Shown piece after piece: positions 54,205 to 62,485 of a stretch of 64,000 nt of DNA (positions within the stretch are counted from its first letter, which is position 1; each line of letters starts with the position of its first letter). Below the pieces are notes generated by a model. The model searched no databases. It was not told the origin of the DNA and was given only the letters and a program-made list of their open reading frames with translations. Source of the DNA: Oribacterium sp. NK2B42 (GTDB lineage Bacteria > Bacillota > Clostridia > Lachnospirales > Lachnospiraceae). A program made the position numbers and the translations under genes. The stretch is taken from positions 30,358 to 94,357 of the forward strand of contig NZ_AUJX01000010.1 of the NCBI RefSeq assembly GCF_000424445.1, written 5' to 3'.

Positions 54205-54636
54205 TCAGATTCCGAATTCCTGTGCCCAGTATGTTCTGCCGTTCTGAGTTGTTGTTGAGATTGCACATGTATTAAAGTCCGGCTTTAAGATGTTTGCTTT
54301 GTGTGTAGGTGATGCCATCCAAGCGTTTACTACTTCGTCTGCTGTGTTGTAGCCTTCTGCAAGATTCTCGCCGTACTGAAGATCTGCATTTACTGTGTAC
54401 CAGTCTGATCCGTCCGGTCTTGTGTGTGAGAACTTAGTTGTGATCTCGTTTGCTCTTACTACTGATGTTGTCTCAAGTGATGCGCTGTACTGAACTGCTG
54501 AAAGTCCGTTTGCTATTCTTATCTCATTAACCTTTGCAAGTGCCTGAGCCTCAAGGTCAGTCTGTGCAAAAGATGTAAGTGTCATCATTACTGCGAAGAA
54601 GATTGCTACGAATATTGTTCTAACAAGGTTTCTCAT
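54205..54636 (-). CDS. Secreted CAP (SCP/PR-1) domain protein
   Basis: A 143-residue exported protein: signal peptide (1-24, cut near SFAQ) and one CAP domain. Visible family motifs are KVNEIRIANGL, FSHTRPDGSDWYT, YGENLAEG, VVNAWMASPTHKANIL and YWAQEFG. The domain resembles those of bacterial YkwD-type surface proteins, whose functions are mostly unknown. It is preceded by two tandem c-di-GMP-I riboswitches, so its expression depends on the same signal as biofilm and motility genes. GAAAGGAAAAG precedes the ATG. Confidence 0.93.
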   Translation of the reverse strand: MRNLVRTIFVAIFFAVMMTLTSFAQTDLEAQALAKVNEIRIANGLSAVQYSASLETTSVVRANEITTKFSHTRPDGSDWYTVNADLQYGENLAEGYNTADEVVNAWMASPTHKANILKPDFNTCAISTTTQNGRTYWAQEFGI

Positions 54637-54650
54637 TTTCTTTTCCTTTC

Positions 54651-54720
54651 AAGTGCAGCTGGCTGACCTTTCGGTCCCTATAGCTTTGCGTCGCCGGATT
54701 TCTCCGGGTTTGCTATTTAA
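54651..54720 (-). promoter_or_regulatory. c-di-GMP-I riboswitch, gene-proximal copy
   Basis: The minus strand reads TAGCAAACC, a hairpin with a GAAA loop, then GACGCAAAGCTATAGGG, a second hairpin ACC-GAAA-GGT, and AGCCAGCTGC. This is the GEMM class I aptamer with all three conserved stretches. It ends 14 bases before the CAP start codon and overlaps the ribosome-site region, so translational control is plausible. Confidence 0.9.
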
Positions 54721-54732
54721 GTGAATCGGGAT

Positions 54733-54767
54733 AAAAAAATTGGCACCGGGTTTTGTACCCTGTGCCA
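54733..54767 (-). terminator. Terminator between the two riboswitches
   Basis: TGGCACCGGGT (54741-54751) and ACCCTGTGCCA (54757-54767) form an 11-base stem with one mismatch. The minus strand then runs through a U-tract of about seven. It lies right after the distal aptamer and is its likely expression platform. Confidence 0.85.
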
Positions 54768-54838
54768 GTTAACCTAGAACCTTCTTGAATTAATTCTGAT
54801 TCGAGAACTAACCTTCGGAGCTCTGCTCCATGAAGATT

Positions 54839-54902
54839 GCAACTGGCTGGCCTTTCGGCCCCTGTAGTTTTGCGTCGCCGGATTTCTCCGGGTTTGCCCA
54901 AC
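54839..54902 (-). promoter_or_regulatory. c-di-GMP-I riboswitch, distal copy
   Basis: The minus strand reads TTGGGCAAACC, a hairpin with a GAAA loop, GACGCAAAACTACAGGGG, a GGCC-GAAA-GGCC hairpin, and AGCCAGTT. It is nearly identical in core to the proximal copy. A 10-base perfect inverted repeat (AACTAAGATC, 54900-54909; GATCTTAGTT, 54917-54926) directly precedes the aptamer and may compete with its closing stem. Confidence 0.88.
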
Positions 54903-54987
54903 TAAGATCTAGGTTGGATCTTAGTTTAAAGAGAAGCGAACCGTTTTTCTGATTCCTTTCTTTTCTCATCTCCTCTTTACAATACTA

Positions 54988-55015
54988 ATTATACTATAGA
55001 TTTTTTAAATCGCAA
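54988..55015 (-). promoter_or_regulatory. Promoter for the riboswitch-controlled CAP gene
   Basis: On the minus strand, TTGCGA (55010-55015) and TATAAT (54988-54993) with a 16-base spacer. Transcription would start near 54981, giving a leader of about 345 bases that contains both riboswitches. Confidence 0.6.
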
Positions 55016-55120
55016 GCCTTTTCCTTAAAATTAATCAATTAATTTTTGATTTTAATTTGTGTTTTGATGCTCACTTTTTAATAATATCAAGCCCCACATA
55101 TTTTGTCATCTTAAATATGA

Positions 55121-55612
55121 CTATAACTCATCCAGATATGCATTCAGGAACTCGGCGGCAAGACTTCCCGGTTTAATATTTTTTCTTGCATCATCAAAGG
55201 CGAACCAGTTAAATGAATCGATTTCCTTATTGGTGGAAAGCTCGCTGTCAGAATCAACAAATACTGTAAAATTGCACATCAAGGTGTTTGATGGCTCAAA
55301 GAATTTAGTTCTGTTGAATCGGATATGTGATGCAGTCATACCGGTTTCCTCTTTAAGTTCTCTTACTACAGCATGCTCTAACTGTTCACCTCTGTTGACA
55401 TATCCGGCAACAAGGATATAGACATCCCTGCCATATTGCTTGATGAGGAGTATCTTGTTTGTCTTTTTATTGATAACGATCATGCTTACAGCCACATTGT
55501 ACATGGGGAACCTGAACTCATTGCAGGAAGGGCAAAAAGGCACCATGCCTTCTCCTTCCAATTCCTTCTCAATTAATTCAGAACCGCATACCTGACAATA
55601 TTTTTCGCTCAT
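55121..55612 (-). CDS. NUDIX hydrolase with N-terminal zinc ribbon
   Basis: A 163-residue protein. The first 35 residues hold a CxxC...CxxC ribbon (CQVCG, CPSC), and the rest is a NUDIX domain with the full box GYVNRGEQLEHAVVRELKEE followed by TGM. This layout resembles the NADH pyrophosphatase (NudC) group, though the NudC substrate motif SQPWPFPxS is absent. Substrate is unknown. It is transcribed alone or after the HIT gene, from which a terminator separates it. Confidence 0.92.
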   Translation of the reverse strand: MSEKYCQVCGSELIEKELEGEGMVPFCPSCNEFRFPMYNVAVSMIVINKKTNKILLIKQYGRDVYILVAGYVNRGEQLEHAVVRELKEETGMTASHIRFNRTKFFEPSNTLMCNFTVFVDSDSELSTNKEIDSFNWFAFDDARKNIKPGSLAAEFLNAYLDEL

Positions 55613-55701
55613 ACTTAACTCCTATCGATATTCCTATATTCACCGTTCTTAAAATATTAACTATATCGTAACACAGTTTACTGATAATAGGATTTATAAA
55701 A

Positions 55702-55747
55702 GAAAAATTAGCGGTTAAAAATCCGAATGTACCGGATCTTAACCGCT
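55702..55747 (-). terminator. Terminator downstream of the HIT gene
   Basis: AGCGGTTAA...ATCCG and CGGAT...TTAACCGCT pair around the loop at about 55726-55731, and the minus strand continues into AATTTTTC. Confidence 0.8.
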
Positions 55748-55815
55748 TAAGTTCTATGACAAAGATGATAGAATGCATATTATCTGATCATTGATTCTCT
55801 GAGGGTTGCCGGCCT

Positions 55816-56265
55816 TCACTTGCCAAGAATTGCATCACGAAGAGGTGCTGCGATTTTCTCAAGTTCAGCCTGATCCTGTATCTTTTTCAGGTTCGGATCC
55901 ATGGCGAAGGTTCCGCCCCACTCGAACTGATCCTTGTACTTTGGAACCAGATGCATGTGGAGATGACAGCCTGTATCACCGTACATTCCATAGTTTACCT
56001 TTTCCGGCTTGAAAACCTTGTGGATAGCATCAGCAACGGTTGCCACGTCTGCGATAAATGCGTTACGCTCCTCGAGAGAAATGTCCAGCATCTCAGATAC
56101 ATGATGCTTTGATGCAACTATACATCTACCCGGATGGCTCTGTTCCTTAAAAAGATAAACTGTTGAAGAAGGGAGCTCGCAGATTTCATAACCAAACTTT
56201 TCTACCAGCTCGCCCTTTGCGCAATATGCGCAGTCCGGATGCTCTTTCGCCATATCCTGTGCCAT
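55816..56265 (-). CDS. HIT-family nucleotide-binding protein
   Basis: A 149-residue histidine-triad protein. The catalytic triad motif is HLHMHLVPK (about residues 103-111), and an N-terminal CAYCAKGE supplies a possible zinc-binding pair. HIT proteins cleave nucleoside phosphoramidates or dinucleoside polyphosphates; the exact substrate is not evident. GGAGG lies 6 bases before the ATG region. Confidence 0.93.
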   Translation of the reverse strand: MAQDMAKEHPDCAYCAKGELVEKFGYEICELPSSTVYLFKEQSHPGRCIVASKHHVSEMLDISLEERNAFIADVATVADAIHKVFKPEKVNYGMYGDTGCHLHMHLVPKYKDQFEWGGTFAMDPNLKKIQDQAELEKIAAPLRDAILGK

Positions 56266-56416
56266 AAAAATACCTCCAAAATAGTAATAAACATGATTTG
56301 TGTAATCGCTTACATTTTTGGATAGTATAGCACTTCATGTCACATTATAAAAGGATATTTTAAAGGATTTACCTGTTATTATTATATTCATATCCGTATA
56401 GAAAACATTAATAATA

Positions 56417-56464
56417 AAAGCCTTCCAAAGATGAATAACTTTACATTCATCTTTGGAAAGCTTT
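56417..56464 (-). terminator. Terminator of the alpha-galactosidase gene
   Basis: AAAGCCTTCCAAAGATGAAT (56417-56436) pairs with ATTCATCTTTGGAAAGCTTT (56445-56464) over 20 bases with one mismatch. The minus strand continues into TTTTATTATT. It is 20 bases past the stop. Confidence 0.9.
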
Positions 56465-56484
56465 TAATCAACTGTTGTGCTGCA

Positions 56485-58677
56485 TTATACCCTTATGAAG
56501 TGCAGCTGTACCGCCGGATAATCTCCCATGGATAAATTCATGGCGTAACCACCGTACATCAGTGCGGCGCCGGTCATTTTCTGCTCTGTTCCTTCCAGTA
56601 CGTATACAGCCTCCTCGTCAAGGCCTCTGAGCTTTATGTTCTTGATCTTTGCATTAGCCTGAGCTTTCTTGACTACAACATTGACAAGAACCTCAGACTT
56701 ATCGGCTGCCGCAAACTCCCAGGCTTTATAAATCTCACGCTGACTTTCCGGTGTGATTCTGTAGTAATCTCCCTTTTGTATAAGCCAATAGAATCTATTG
56801 AAAGTTTTTATCTGATCCTTTACTTTCTCACGCTCCTCCTCTGTAAGCTTCGTTATATCAAGCTCATAGCCAAAGGTTCCGGACATGGCAACAATGCCGC
56901 GGGTCTCAAAAGGTGTGCTTCTTCCTGTCTGGTGATTCGGAACCGCTGAAACATGGCTTCCTACAGTGCTTACAGGATAACCAAATGAGGTTCCCTCCTG
57001 GATCTCAAGTCTTTCGATGGCATCGGTATCATCTGAGCACCAGATCTGAGGACAGTAATACATCATTCCCGCATCAAAACGTCCGCCGCCGCCTGAGCAG
57101 CCTTCGATCATAAGCTCCGGATAAGCCTTTAAAAGTCGATCCAGCAGTGAGTAGGTTCCCAGCATAAATCTGTGGCCAGCCTCCCCCTGACGGTCTGCCG
57201 GGAGCTTGTTGGAGTAAACATTACATACAGATCTGTTAAAGTCCCACTTAATATAGGAAATATGAGCACTTGCAAGGATTTTGCTGATACAGTCGAAAAG
57301 GTAATCCTCCACTTCCTTATTGCTCATATCCAGCACCATCTGGTTTCGTGACATGTTCGGGAGTCTGTCCGGATCCCTCAAAGCCCACTCCGGATGCTTT
57401 CTGAAAAGCTCCGAATCCTCATTGATCATCTCCGGCTCAAACCAGAGACCGAACTTCATGCCAAGCTTATCGGTTTCGTCTGATATTCTCTTGAGTCCGC
57501 CAACAAGCTTCTTTTCATTAACAAACCAGTCACCGAGACCTGAATTATCATCGTCACGCTTTCCGAACCAGCCGTCATCAAGGACCATCATTTCTACTCC
57601 CAGTTCCGAAGCAGATCTTGCGATGTCTATGATCTTCTCAGCATTGAAATCAAAGTAAGTAGCTTCCCAGTTATTTATGAGAACAGGTCTCTTCAGGTCT
57701 CTATACTTCCGGTCGCAGACATTATCACGGATAAGGTTATGGTAATTGTGGCTGAGCTTTTCGAGACCCTGATCCGTAAAAGTCATGATAGCCTCAGGAG
57801 TGTCAAATGATGTACCCTTTTCAAGCATCCAGGAGAAGCCTTCGTCATTGATACCGGAAACCACACGCACGGCTCCGGCCTGATCCTGCTCGATCTCGAA
57901 CTTGTGATTTCCCGAGTACATAAGCATCATGCCAATGCAGTCGCCCGTTGTTTCTGTGGCCTCATGATCACAAAGAATCACGAAAGGATTCTGATGGTGG
58001 CTGCTCATGCCTCTCTTCGAGCTGATGACTCTGATATCCTGATCCAGTTTATGACGGGTCATCTCTCGTTCCATGGTATGCTTTCCCACAAAATGTATCT
58101 CATCCCAGCTTCCGTAAAGAATGTCAAGGGTAGCTGAGGAAGCCTTCTCCAGACGGATAGCATTGTCCGAGGCATTGATAAATCTTGTATGTCTAACGAT
58201 GATATCTTTTTCAGCAAATACAGAATAGTAAAGCTCAACTGTCAATCCGATGATCTCATCTTCCATAGTAATGACAAGTGTGCTTACTTCATCATCATAC
58301 TGTCTCACCGAAGGAAGCCCCGGTATCTCAGGCTTTTTCTCAAGTATCTTATATGATTTATATCTCAGATCACAGCTTCTGCTGCCATTTTCAGCTATGA
58401 GATGTAATGAGCTGACTCTGAAATCCCCGACTCCGCATCCTGAAAACTCCTGAGGGAGTACATCTATGGAACGACCCCTGTCAAGACGGTACTCATAAAG
58501 ATTTCCTGAAAATCCTCTGTCCACAGGTATAATCTGGTAACTCATATCAGTCCCATAGGTCGGTCTTCCATAATATGTATGTAAGAGGAGTCCGATGTCA
58601 TCTATCTTCATCTGGTACTCTGTATTCTCTGTAAGCAGTCTGAAAAACTTTTTTGTTTCATCAAAAACTATTGCCAT
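56485..58677 (-). CDS. Alpha-galactosidase, GH36
   Basis: A 730-residue glycoside hydrolase family 36 enzyme that removes alpha-1,6-galactose from raffinose-type sugars and galactomannan fragments. The nucleophile aspartate is in YIKWDFNRS and the acid/base aspartate in WCSDDTDAIERLEIQ. The substrate-binding CSGGGGRFD and the early LDDGWFGKRDDD are family marks. No signal peptide is seen, so it is cytoplasmic. The start at 58677 has GGAG 7 bases upstream. It is divergent from an AraC-type regulator that probably activates it. Confidence 0.95.
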   Translation of the reverse strand: MAIVFDETKKFFRLLTENTEYQMKIDDIGLLLHTYYGRPTYGTDMSYQIIPVDRGFSGNLYEYRLDRGRSIDVLPQEFSGCGVGDFRVSSLHLIAENGSRSCDLRYKSYKILEKKPEIPGLPSVRQYDDEVSTLVITMEDEIIGLTVELYYSVFAEKDIIVRHTRFINASDNAIRLEKASSATLDILYGSWDEIHFVGKHTMEREMTRHKLDQDIRVISSKRGMSSHHQNPFVILCDHEATETTGDCIGMMLMYSGNHKFEIEQDQAGAVRVVSGINDEGFSWMLEKGTSFDTPEAIMTFTDQGLEKLSHNYHNLIRDNVCDRKYRDLKRPVLINNWEATYFDFNAEKIIDIARSASELGVEMMVLDDGWFGKRDDDNSGLGDWFVNEKKLVGGLKRISDETDKLGMKFGLWFEPEMINEDSELFRKHPEWALRDPDRLPNMSRNQMVLDMSNKEVEDYLFDCISKILASAHISYIKWDFNRSVCNVYSNKLPADRQGEAGHRFMLGTYSLLDRLLKAYPELMIEGCSGGGGRFDAGMMYYCPQIWCSDDTDAIERLEIQEGTSFGYPVSTVGSHVSAVPNHQTGRSTPFETRGIVAMSGTFGYELDITKLTEEEREKVKDQIKTFNRFYWLIQKGDYYRITPESQREIYKAWEFAAADKSEVLVNVVVKKAQANAKIKNIKLRGLDEEAVYVLEGTEQKMTGAALMYGGYAMNLSMGDYPAVQLHFIRV

Positions 58678-58762
58678 AATGACACTCCTTTTGCCTTGCA
58701 AATTATATTTCATAATATTTGGACATGGCTATACTACGCTATTTTTGCATCTTTTAGTATGT

Positions 58763-58768
58763 TATAAT
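58763..58768 (+). promoter_or_regulatory. -10 box of the AraC-type gene
   Basis: A perfect TATAAT, 43 bases before the ATG, without a good -35 element. This would fit activator-dependent transcription in the divergent region 58678-58811. Confidence 0.35.
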
Positions 58769-58811
58769 GCGTTTAGAATTTGTCTTTTTGTGACTTATCA
58801 AAGGAGTGTTT

Positions 58812-59669
58812 ATGAGAGTTCAGACAACTGCGTCCGTCGGAAGATTTGATGATCATGCCTTTCTTGATTATGACTGGTCCGATGATCTTTCACTTTATGA
58901 AATAGGTAACTTCAACTGCCCTCCGCTATATTCCTATGGTCCTGTTGCACGTCCCAGAGATATATTCCATTTTGTTCTTTCAGGCAAGGGTAAGCTTTAT
59001 ATAAAAAACCGCGAGTATACTGTAGAAGCCGGTCAGGGCTTTCTCATCCCTCATGAAGTCAAGGCTCTATATACAGCTGACAGGAATGATCCCTGGTCCT
59101 ATTTCTGGCTGCATATAGGCGGTGCAAGACTGGCTGAAATATGGACAAAGGCGGGTCTGTCAGAGGATAATCCTGTATTTGTCTCAGACGTCGACTCCTC
59201 TCCTATGCCTGAACTTTACAGGGATATTTCTGAAAAACGAGACAGAGAACTGTATTGCATTTCAAAGCTATTTGAAATCATGGATCATGTCACATCAACC
59301 TCCGTAAACCGGCAGCTTTCCAGGCCAAACACACAACTGGATTTTGTGCAGCGTATCATACACATCATCCAGATAAAATATTCAGAACCTCTGCAAGTCA
59401 CTCAGATTGCAGAGCTTTGCGGGCTCAACAGAAGTTATATGTCCAGAATCTTTAAAGATGCCACCGGTTCAAGCATCCAGGAATATCTTATGAATTACCG
59501 CATGAAAAAAGCCAACCGGCTTCTGAAAGAAACGGGCGAGTCCGTTCAGACTATTTCAAACCTGGTTGGCTATAAGGACATATTCACTTTTTCGAAAGCA
59601 TATAAAAAAGTATTCGGCAATTCTCCGTCCATTTACCGTGCAGAATCAGAAAATCGTAAGGGGGGCTGA
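58812..59669 (+). CDS. AraC-family transcriptional regulator
   Basis: A 285-residue regulator with an N-terminal cupin-type sugar-binding domain (about 40-130; FVLSGKGKLYIKNREY, FLIPHEVKALYTAD) and a C-terminal pair of helix-turn-helix motifs (about 185-280; VTQIAELCGLNRSYMSRIFK, TISNLVGYKDIFTFSKAYKK). It is like MsmR/RafR regulators of alpha-galactoside use. The ATG at 58812 follows AAGGAG. It is divergent from the GH36 gene, its likely target. Confidence 0.93.
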   Translation: MRVQTTASVGRFDDHAFLDYDWSDDLSLYEIGNFNCPPLYSYGPVARPRDIFHFVLSGKGKLYIKNREYTVEAGQGFLIPHEVKALYTADRNDPWSYFWLHIGGARLAEIWTKAGLSEDNPVFVSDVDSSPMPELYRDISEKRDRELYCISKLFEIMDHVTSTSVNRQLSRPNTQLDFVQRIIHIIQIKYSEPLQVTQIAELCGLNRSYMSRIFKDATGSSIQEYLMNYRMKKANRLLKETGESVQTISNLVGYKDIFTFSKAYKKVFGNSPSIYRAESENRKGG

Positions 59670-59774
59670 CCCCCTTACACGATACTTCAACAGCCGAATA
59701 ATAAACTTTGTAAATCAGCTATAATACGACAATAAAAACAATAAAATAATTATAAAATCTCTTAAAAACTAATG

Positions 59775-59803
59775 CTGAAAGCAAAATGTTGTGATATTAT
59801 AAT
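59775..59803 (+). promoter_or_regulatory. Possible promoter in the gene-free stretch 59670-60027
   Basis: CTGAAA (59775-59780) and TATAAT (59798-59803) with a 17-base spacer. No coding frame with a ribosome site follows; the next feature is the hairpin at 59874. Together they could make a short RNA of about 120 bases. Confidence 0.35.
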
Positions 59804-59873
59804 ATTGTAAATACAAGATATAGTAAATAGAAACTTGTTAATGCACTGTGACCAATCCAATGGCGGTGCCGTG

Positions 59874-59932
59874 AAAAAATCCGCAATCCATTTTCTCCCC
59901 CTCCCCATTCGAGAAAATGTTGCGGATTTTTT
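59874..59932. terminator. Long bidirectional terminator hairpin
   Basis: AAAAAATCCGCAA (59874-59886) pairs with TTGCGGATTTTTT (59920-59932), and inner arms ATTTTCTC (59890-59897) and GAGAAAAT (59911-59918) extend the stem. Runs of T follow on both strands. It can stop transcripts from both the AraC side and the methyltransferase-STAS gene. Confidence 0.85.
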
Positions 59933-60027
59933 GTATAAGTCCGGTATCAGGCGGCAATATGTCCAGCAGCCATTTTATATCCGAAACCATCTTTTAAGAG
60001 ATCACAATATTTTCTGTTAACCATTAT

Positions 60028-61278
60028 TTATCTTGCAACCTCAAAGATATTGATAAATCCGGTTGTTTCCAGTATCTCCCATACAGTGTCATTGACACCG
60101 GTGAGACGAACCTTGGCACCGCCTTTTTGAAGTATCATCAGTACACGCAGCCCCGCAGAAGAAATGTATTGAAGCCGGGCACAATTGATTTCTGCCTTTG
60201 TTATGGTATTATTTGACTTTTCAGTCTCCCAGACCTTCAAAAGCTCAGGCGCAGTGATGGTGTCCATTCGACCGCGAAGATTCACTCGTAAGACCCCGTC
60301 CGACACCATATGATCCATGGAGAAGGTGCTGTCTGTTTGCCGGACATCAGAGGCTTTCCAATGCTCCTCAGGTGTGATAACCCAGTAATGACAGCTGCGC
60401 ATTGCTTCCTTGAATGCATCTGTCTGTTTTCCCGTCAGCTTTTGATAGACCGTCAGCTCCGGCATGTGCTCGGCCAGATTCACACGCCTTGCCTTCAGTC
60501 CATGTACTGCCAAAAGAGCTGTTACTCTGTCCAATGATGCCGGAACGTCCATTGGGTTGATGATAAAAGCATTGGTCAGGCTGCCGGCGTCGGACTGCCC
60601 CGATGCGGCATCTCTGGATGCCATCAGTTTCTGAAGGGCGTCCTCTCCAAGAACAGACTTGAAGGTCAACGTGAATTGCAGGATATATTCCGGGTCCGGA
60701 GTGATCCAGCAGCCACCGTGTGCTTCAAGGAGGCTGCGTACATTGGTGATGACTGCATTGACCTCGCTGTCGGTGAAGTACATCATCATCCCCTCAGTGG
60801 TCAGGCAGATGGGTTCATGAACATCCTTAAGTGCTGCTATAAGTGAATCCGGATTGGTGGCATCCACCCCCTCAAAAAGCATTCTCTCGGGATGATCGGT
60901 GAGATCAGAGAGAATCGGACCCACCTCATTCGCAACGATCGGCAGGTCCAGACCTATGAATTTAAGACCCTTTGCCGTTAAATGCAAAGCCTTAGGAGTA
61001 TATCCACAGGGTAGATCCACGTTGATTTTATAGCCGGATTCTTCGATCAGACGGCACATGGTGCGGTACTTAGCCTCCACCACAAGCTCATTTCCGAGAA
61101 TAGTTCCGGAATCCTTCATACCTGAAACCTCCTCGGCGCTGCCAAGCCCCAGCCTATTGACGATTTCGGCGGCATTCGGGATACCGGCCTGCGCCATCAG
61201 GCATACCGCCGTCTTAGCCGTCATAAAAACGGGATTCGTCCGTGCCTGTACACTGTAGTCAATGGATTCTTTTTCCAT
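60028..61278 (-). CDS. Class I methyltransferase (LCM-like) fused to a STAS domain
   Basis: A 416-residue protein. Residues about 10-300 resemble leucine carboxyl methyltransferase-type SAM enzymes (SVQARTNPVFMTAKTA, YRTMCRLIEESG, VDLPCGYTPKAL for SAM, LTTEGMMMYF). Residues about 325-416 form a STAS domain like anti-sigma factor antagonists (LRVNLRGRMDTITAPELLKV, ARLQYISSAGLRVLM), with the serine pair where SpoIIAA-type proteins are phosphorylated. The fusion suggests small-molecule or protein methylation tied to a partner-switching pathway. GAGG precedes the ATG at 61278; longer frames lack a ribosome site. Confidence 0.85.
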   Translation of the reverse strand: MEKESIDYSVQARTNPVFMTAKTAVCLMAQAGIPNAAEIVNRLGLGSAEEVSGMKDSGTILGNELVVEAKYRTMCRLIEESGYKINVDLPCGYTPKALHLTAKGLKFIGLDLPIVANEVGPILSDLTDHPERMLFEGVDATNPDSLIAALKDVHEPICLTTEGMMMYFTDSEVNAVITNVRSLLEAHGGCWITPDPEYILQFTLTFKSVLGEDALQKLMASRDAASGQSDAGSLTNAFIINPMDVPASLDRVTALLAVHGLKARRVNLAEHMPELTVYQKLTGKQTDAFKEAMRSCHYWVITPEEHWKASDVRQTDSTFSMDHMVSDGVLRVNLRGRMDTITAPELLKVWETEKSNNTITKAEINCARLQYISSAGLRVLMILQKGGAKVRLTGVNDTVWEILETTGFINIFEVAR

Positions 61279-61340
61279 GCTGTTCCTCCTCAAAAAAAAT
61301 TGATATTTCATATATCGGCTGCACGATAAAAATAATAAAA

Positions 61341-61379
61341 AAAAGAACGCTATGGGTGTTTTCAATAGCGTTCTTTTTT
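61341..61379. terminator. Terminator after the low-complexity secreted protein
   Basis: AAAAGAACGCTAT and ATAGCGTTCTTTT (61365 onward) form a stem of at least 12 pairs, with A- and T-runs that make it work on either strand. Confidence 0.88.
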
Positions 61380-61461
61380 AATACGTTAGTTTAATCTTTT
61401 TTTCAGAAATTCCTTTTCTTCAAATTCACATAACGATGGATTTATGTTAACCGCATCTAGT

Positions 61462-62475
61462 CTAATGAATTTCGAGTTTCCTTATAAGCTCATACTCATT
61501 CTCGAAATACTCATCCAGACACTGAAGGTTCATGACTCCGTCCACGATAGATACCTTGAAGGTTGAGTCCCTGAGGTTACTCTTCTCGAAATCTAACTTG
61601 AGAGTATCTTCTTCTAGCTCATAGTCGAAGCTGTAGCTGTGCTCCGGAAGTACCAGAGCCCCTGATCCACTCTTTGTGAAGCGGTAGGAAGTGATGTCAT
61701 CGATGCTCCAAAGTCCTTCCAGGTCTTCCATGGTGAGGTACTCCTTTTTCTTTTCTGCCAATGTCTCCGCCGGTGCCGTCGTCTCTGCAGGAACAGTTTC
61801 TTCTATCAGAGCTTCTGTCTCAGCTAATGTTTCCTCTGCCGTTGTCTCTTCAAGGTCTTCTGTTGATGCTACAGTTTCTTCGGACTCAGGAACTTCGCCG
61901 GATTCATCTGTTTCACCATCGGTTTCTTTATCTGAATCATCCTTGTCTTTATTTTCTGAATCTGATCCATCTTCCGAAGCAGCTACTTTACCTTCTTCAA
62001 TCTGTTCCGTATCATCAGTTGAATCCTTATCTGTATCTCCTGATTTATCATCAGTTGAGTCCTTGTCTACATCCTTTGATTTATCATCAGTTGAGTCTTT
62101 ATCCGCATCTTTTGACTTATCATCAGACTTACCATCTGACTCATCCTTGCCTGACGTGTCTTTTTCACCGGCTTTATTATCCGATGTTGAGTCAGACTTA
62201 TCTGAGCCTTTATTTGAATTATCAGTATCCGTACCGGACTTGTCTTGGTCTTTGTTTACAGATTCTGAGTTGTCTGTATCAGAGCCCTTTTTATCAGTAT
62301 CATCATTCCCGGTATCAGTATTCTTCTCTTCCGACTTTTTCTCATTCTGCTGAGAACTGTTTTCTGTATTTTCATTGACCTGATTCTCGGTGGCATGGGC
62401 ATTACTTCCTACAGCTGTAACCAGGAAGCCGGCCATCACGAGCATTTCAAGACCTTTTATTAATTTTCTTTTCAT
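61462..62475 (-). CDS. Secreted low-complexity Asp/Ser/Lys/Glu protein with small C-terminal domain
   Basis: A 337-residue exported protein. A signal peptide (1-28, cut near NAHA) is followed by about 200 residues made almost only of Asp, Ser, Lys, Glu, Thr and Gly, including four copies of a 12-residue repeat around DKDSTDDKSKD. The last 90 residues fold differently (MEDLEGLWSIDDITSYRFTK, LEEDTLKLDFEKS) and resemble small lipocalin-like modules of secreted lachnospiral proteins. The repeat part is probably a flexible, acidic stalk or matrix segment. AAGGAG precedes the ATG, and the gene follows the surface protein at 62486. Confidence 0.82.
   Translation of the reverse strand: MKRKLIKGLEMLVMAGFLVTAVGSNAHATENQVNENTENSSQQNEKKSEEKNTDTGNDDTDKKGSDTDNSESVNKDQDKSGTDTDNSNKGSDKSDSTSDNKAGEKDTSGKDESDGKSDDKSKDADKDSTDDKSKDVDKDSTDDKSGDTDKDSTDDTEQIEEGKVAASEDGSDSENKDKDDSDKETDGETDESGEVPESEETVASTEDLEETTAEETLAETEALIEETVPAETTAPAETLAEKKKEYLTMEDLEGLWSIDDITSYRFTKSGSGALVLPEHSYSFDYELEEDTLKLDFEKSNLRDSTFKVSIVDGVMNLQCLDEYFENEYELIRKLEIH
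62011..62154. repeat. Four tandem 36-bp coding repeats
   Basis: ATCATCAGTT or a near variant recurs every 36 bases (62011, 62047, 62083, 62119) inside the low-complexity gene, encoding a 12-residue unit. It is a coding repeat that could expand or contract, not a CRISPR array, because there are no unique spacers. Confidence 0.8.
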
Positions 62476-62485
62476 TCTAAACTCC

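Noticed and set aside
54713..54901. 62-codon minus-strand frame between the CAP and NUDIX genes
   Set aside because: It runs through the distal c-di-GMP riboswitch and its terminator, and the RNA structure explains the sequence better than a protein does.
62011..62154. Regular 36-bp repeats as a CRISPR array
   Set aside because: The repeats are back to back without unique spacers, lie inside a coding frame, and no cas gene is present.
61691..62353. 220-codon plus-strand Ser/Val-rich frame
   Set aside because: It is the complement of the Asp/Ser repeat gene, with no ribosome site and composition set by the repeats.
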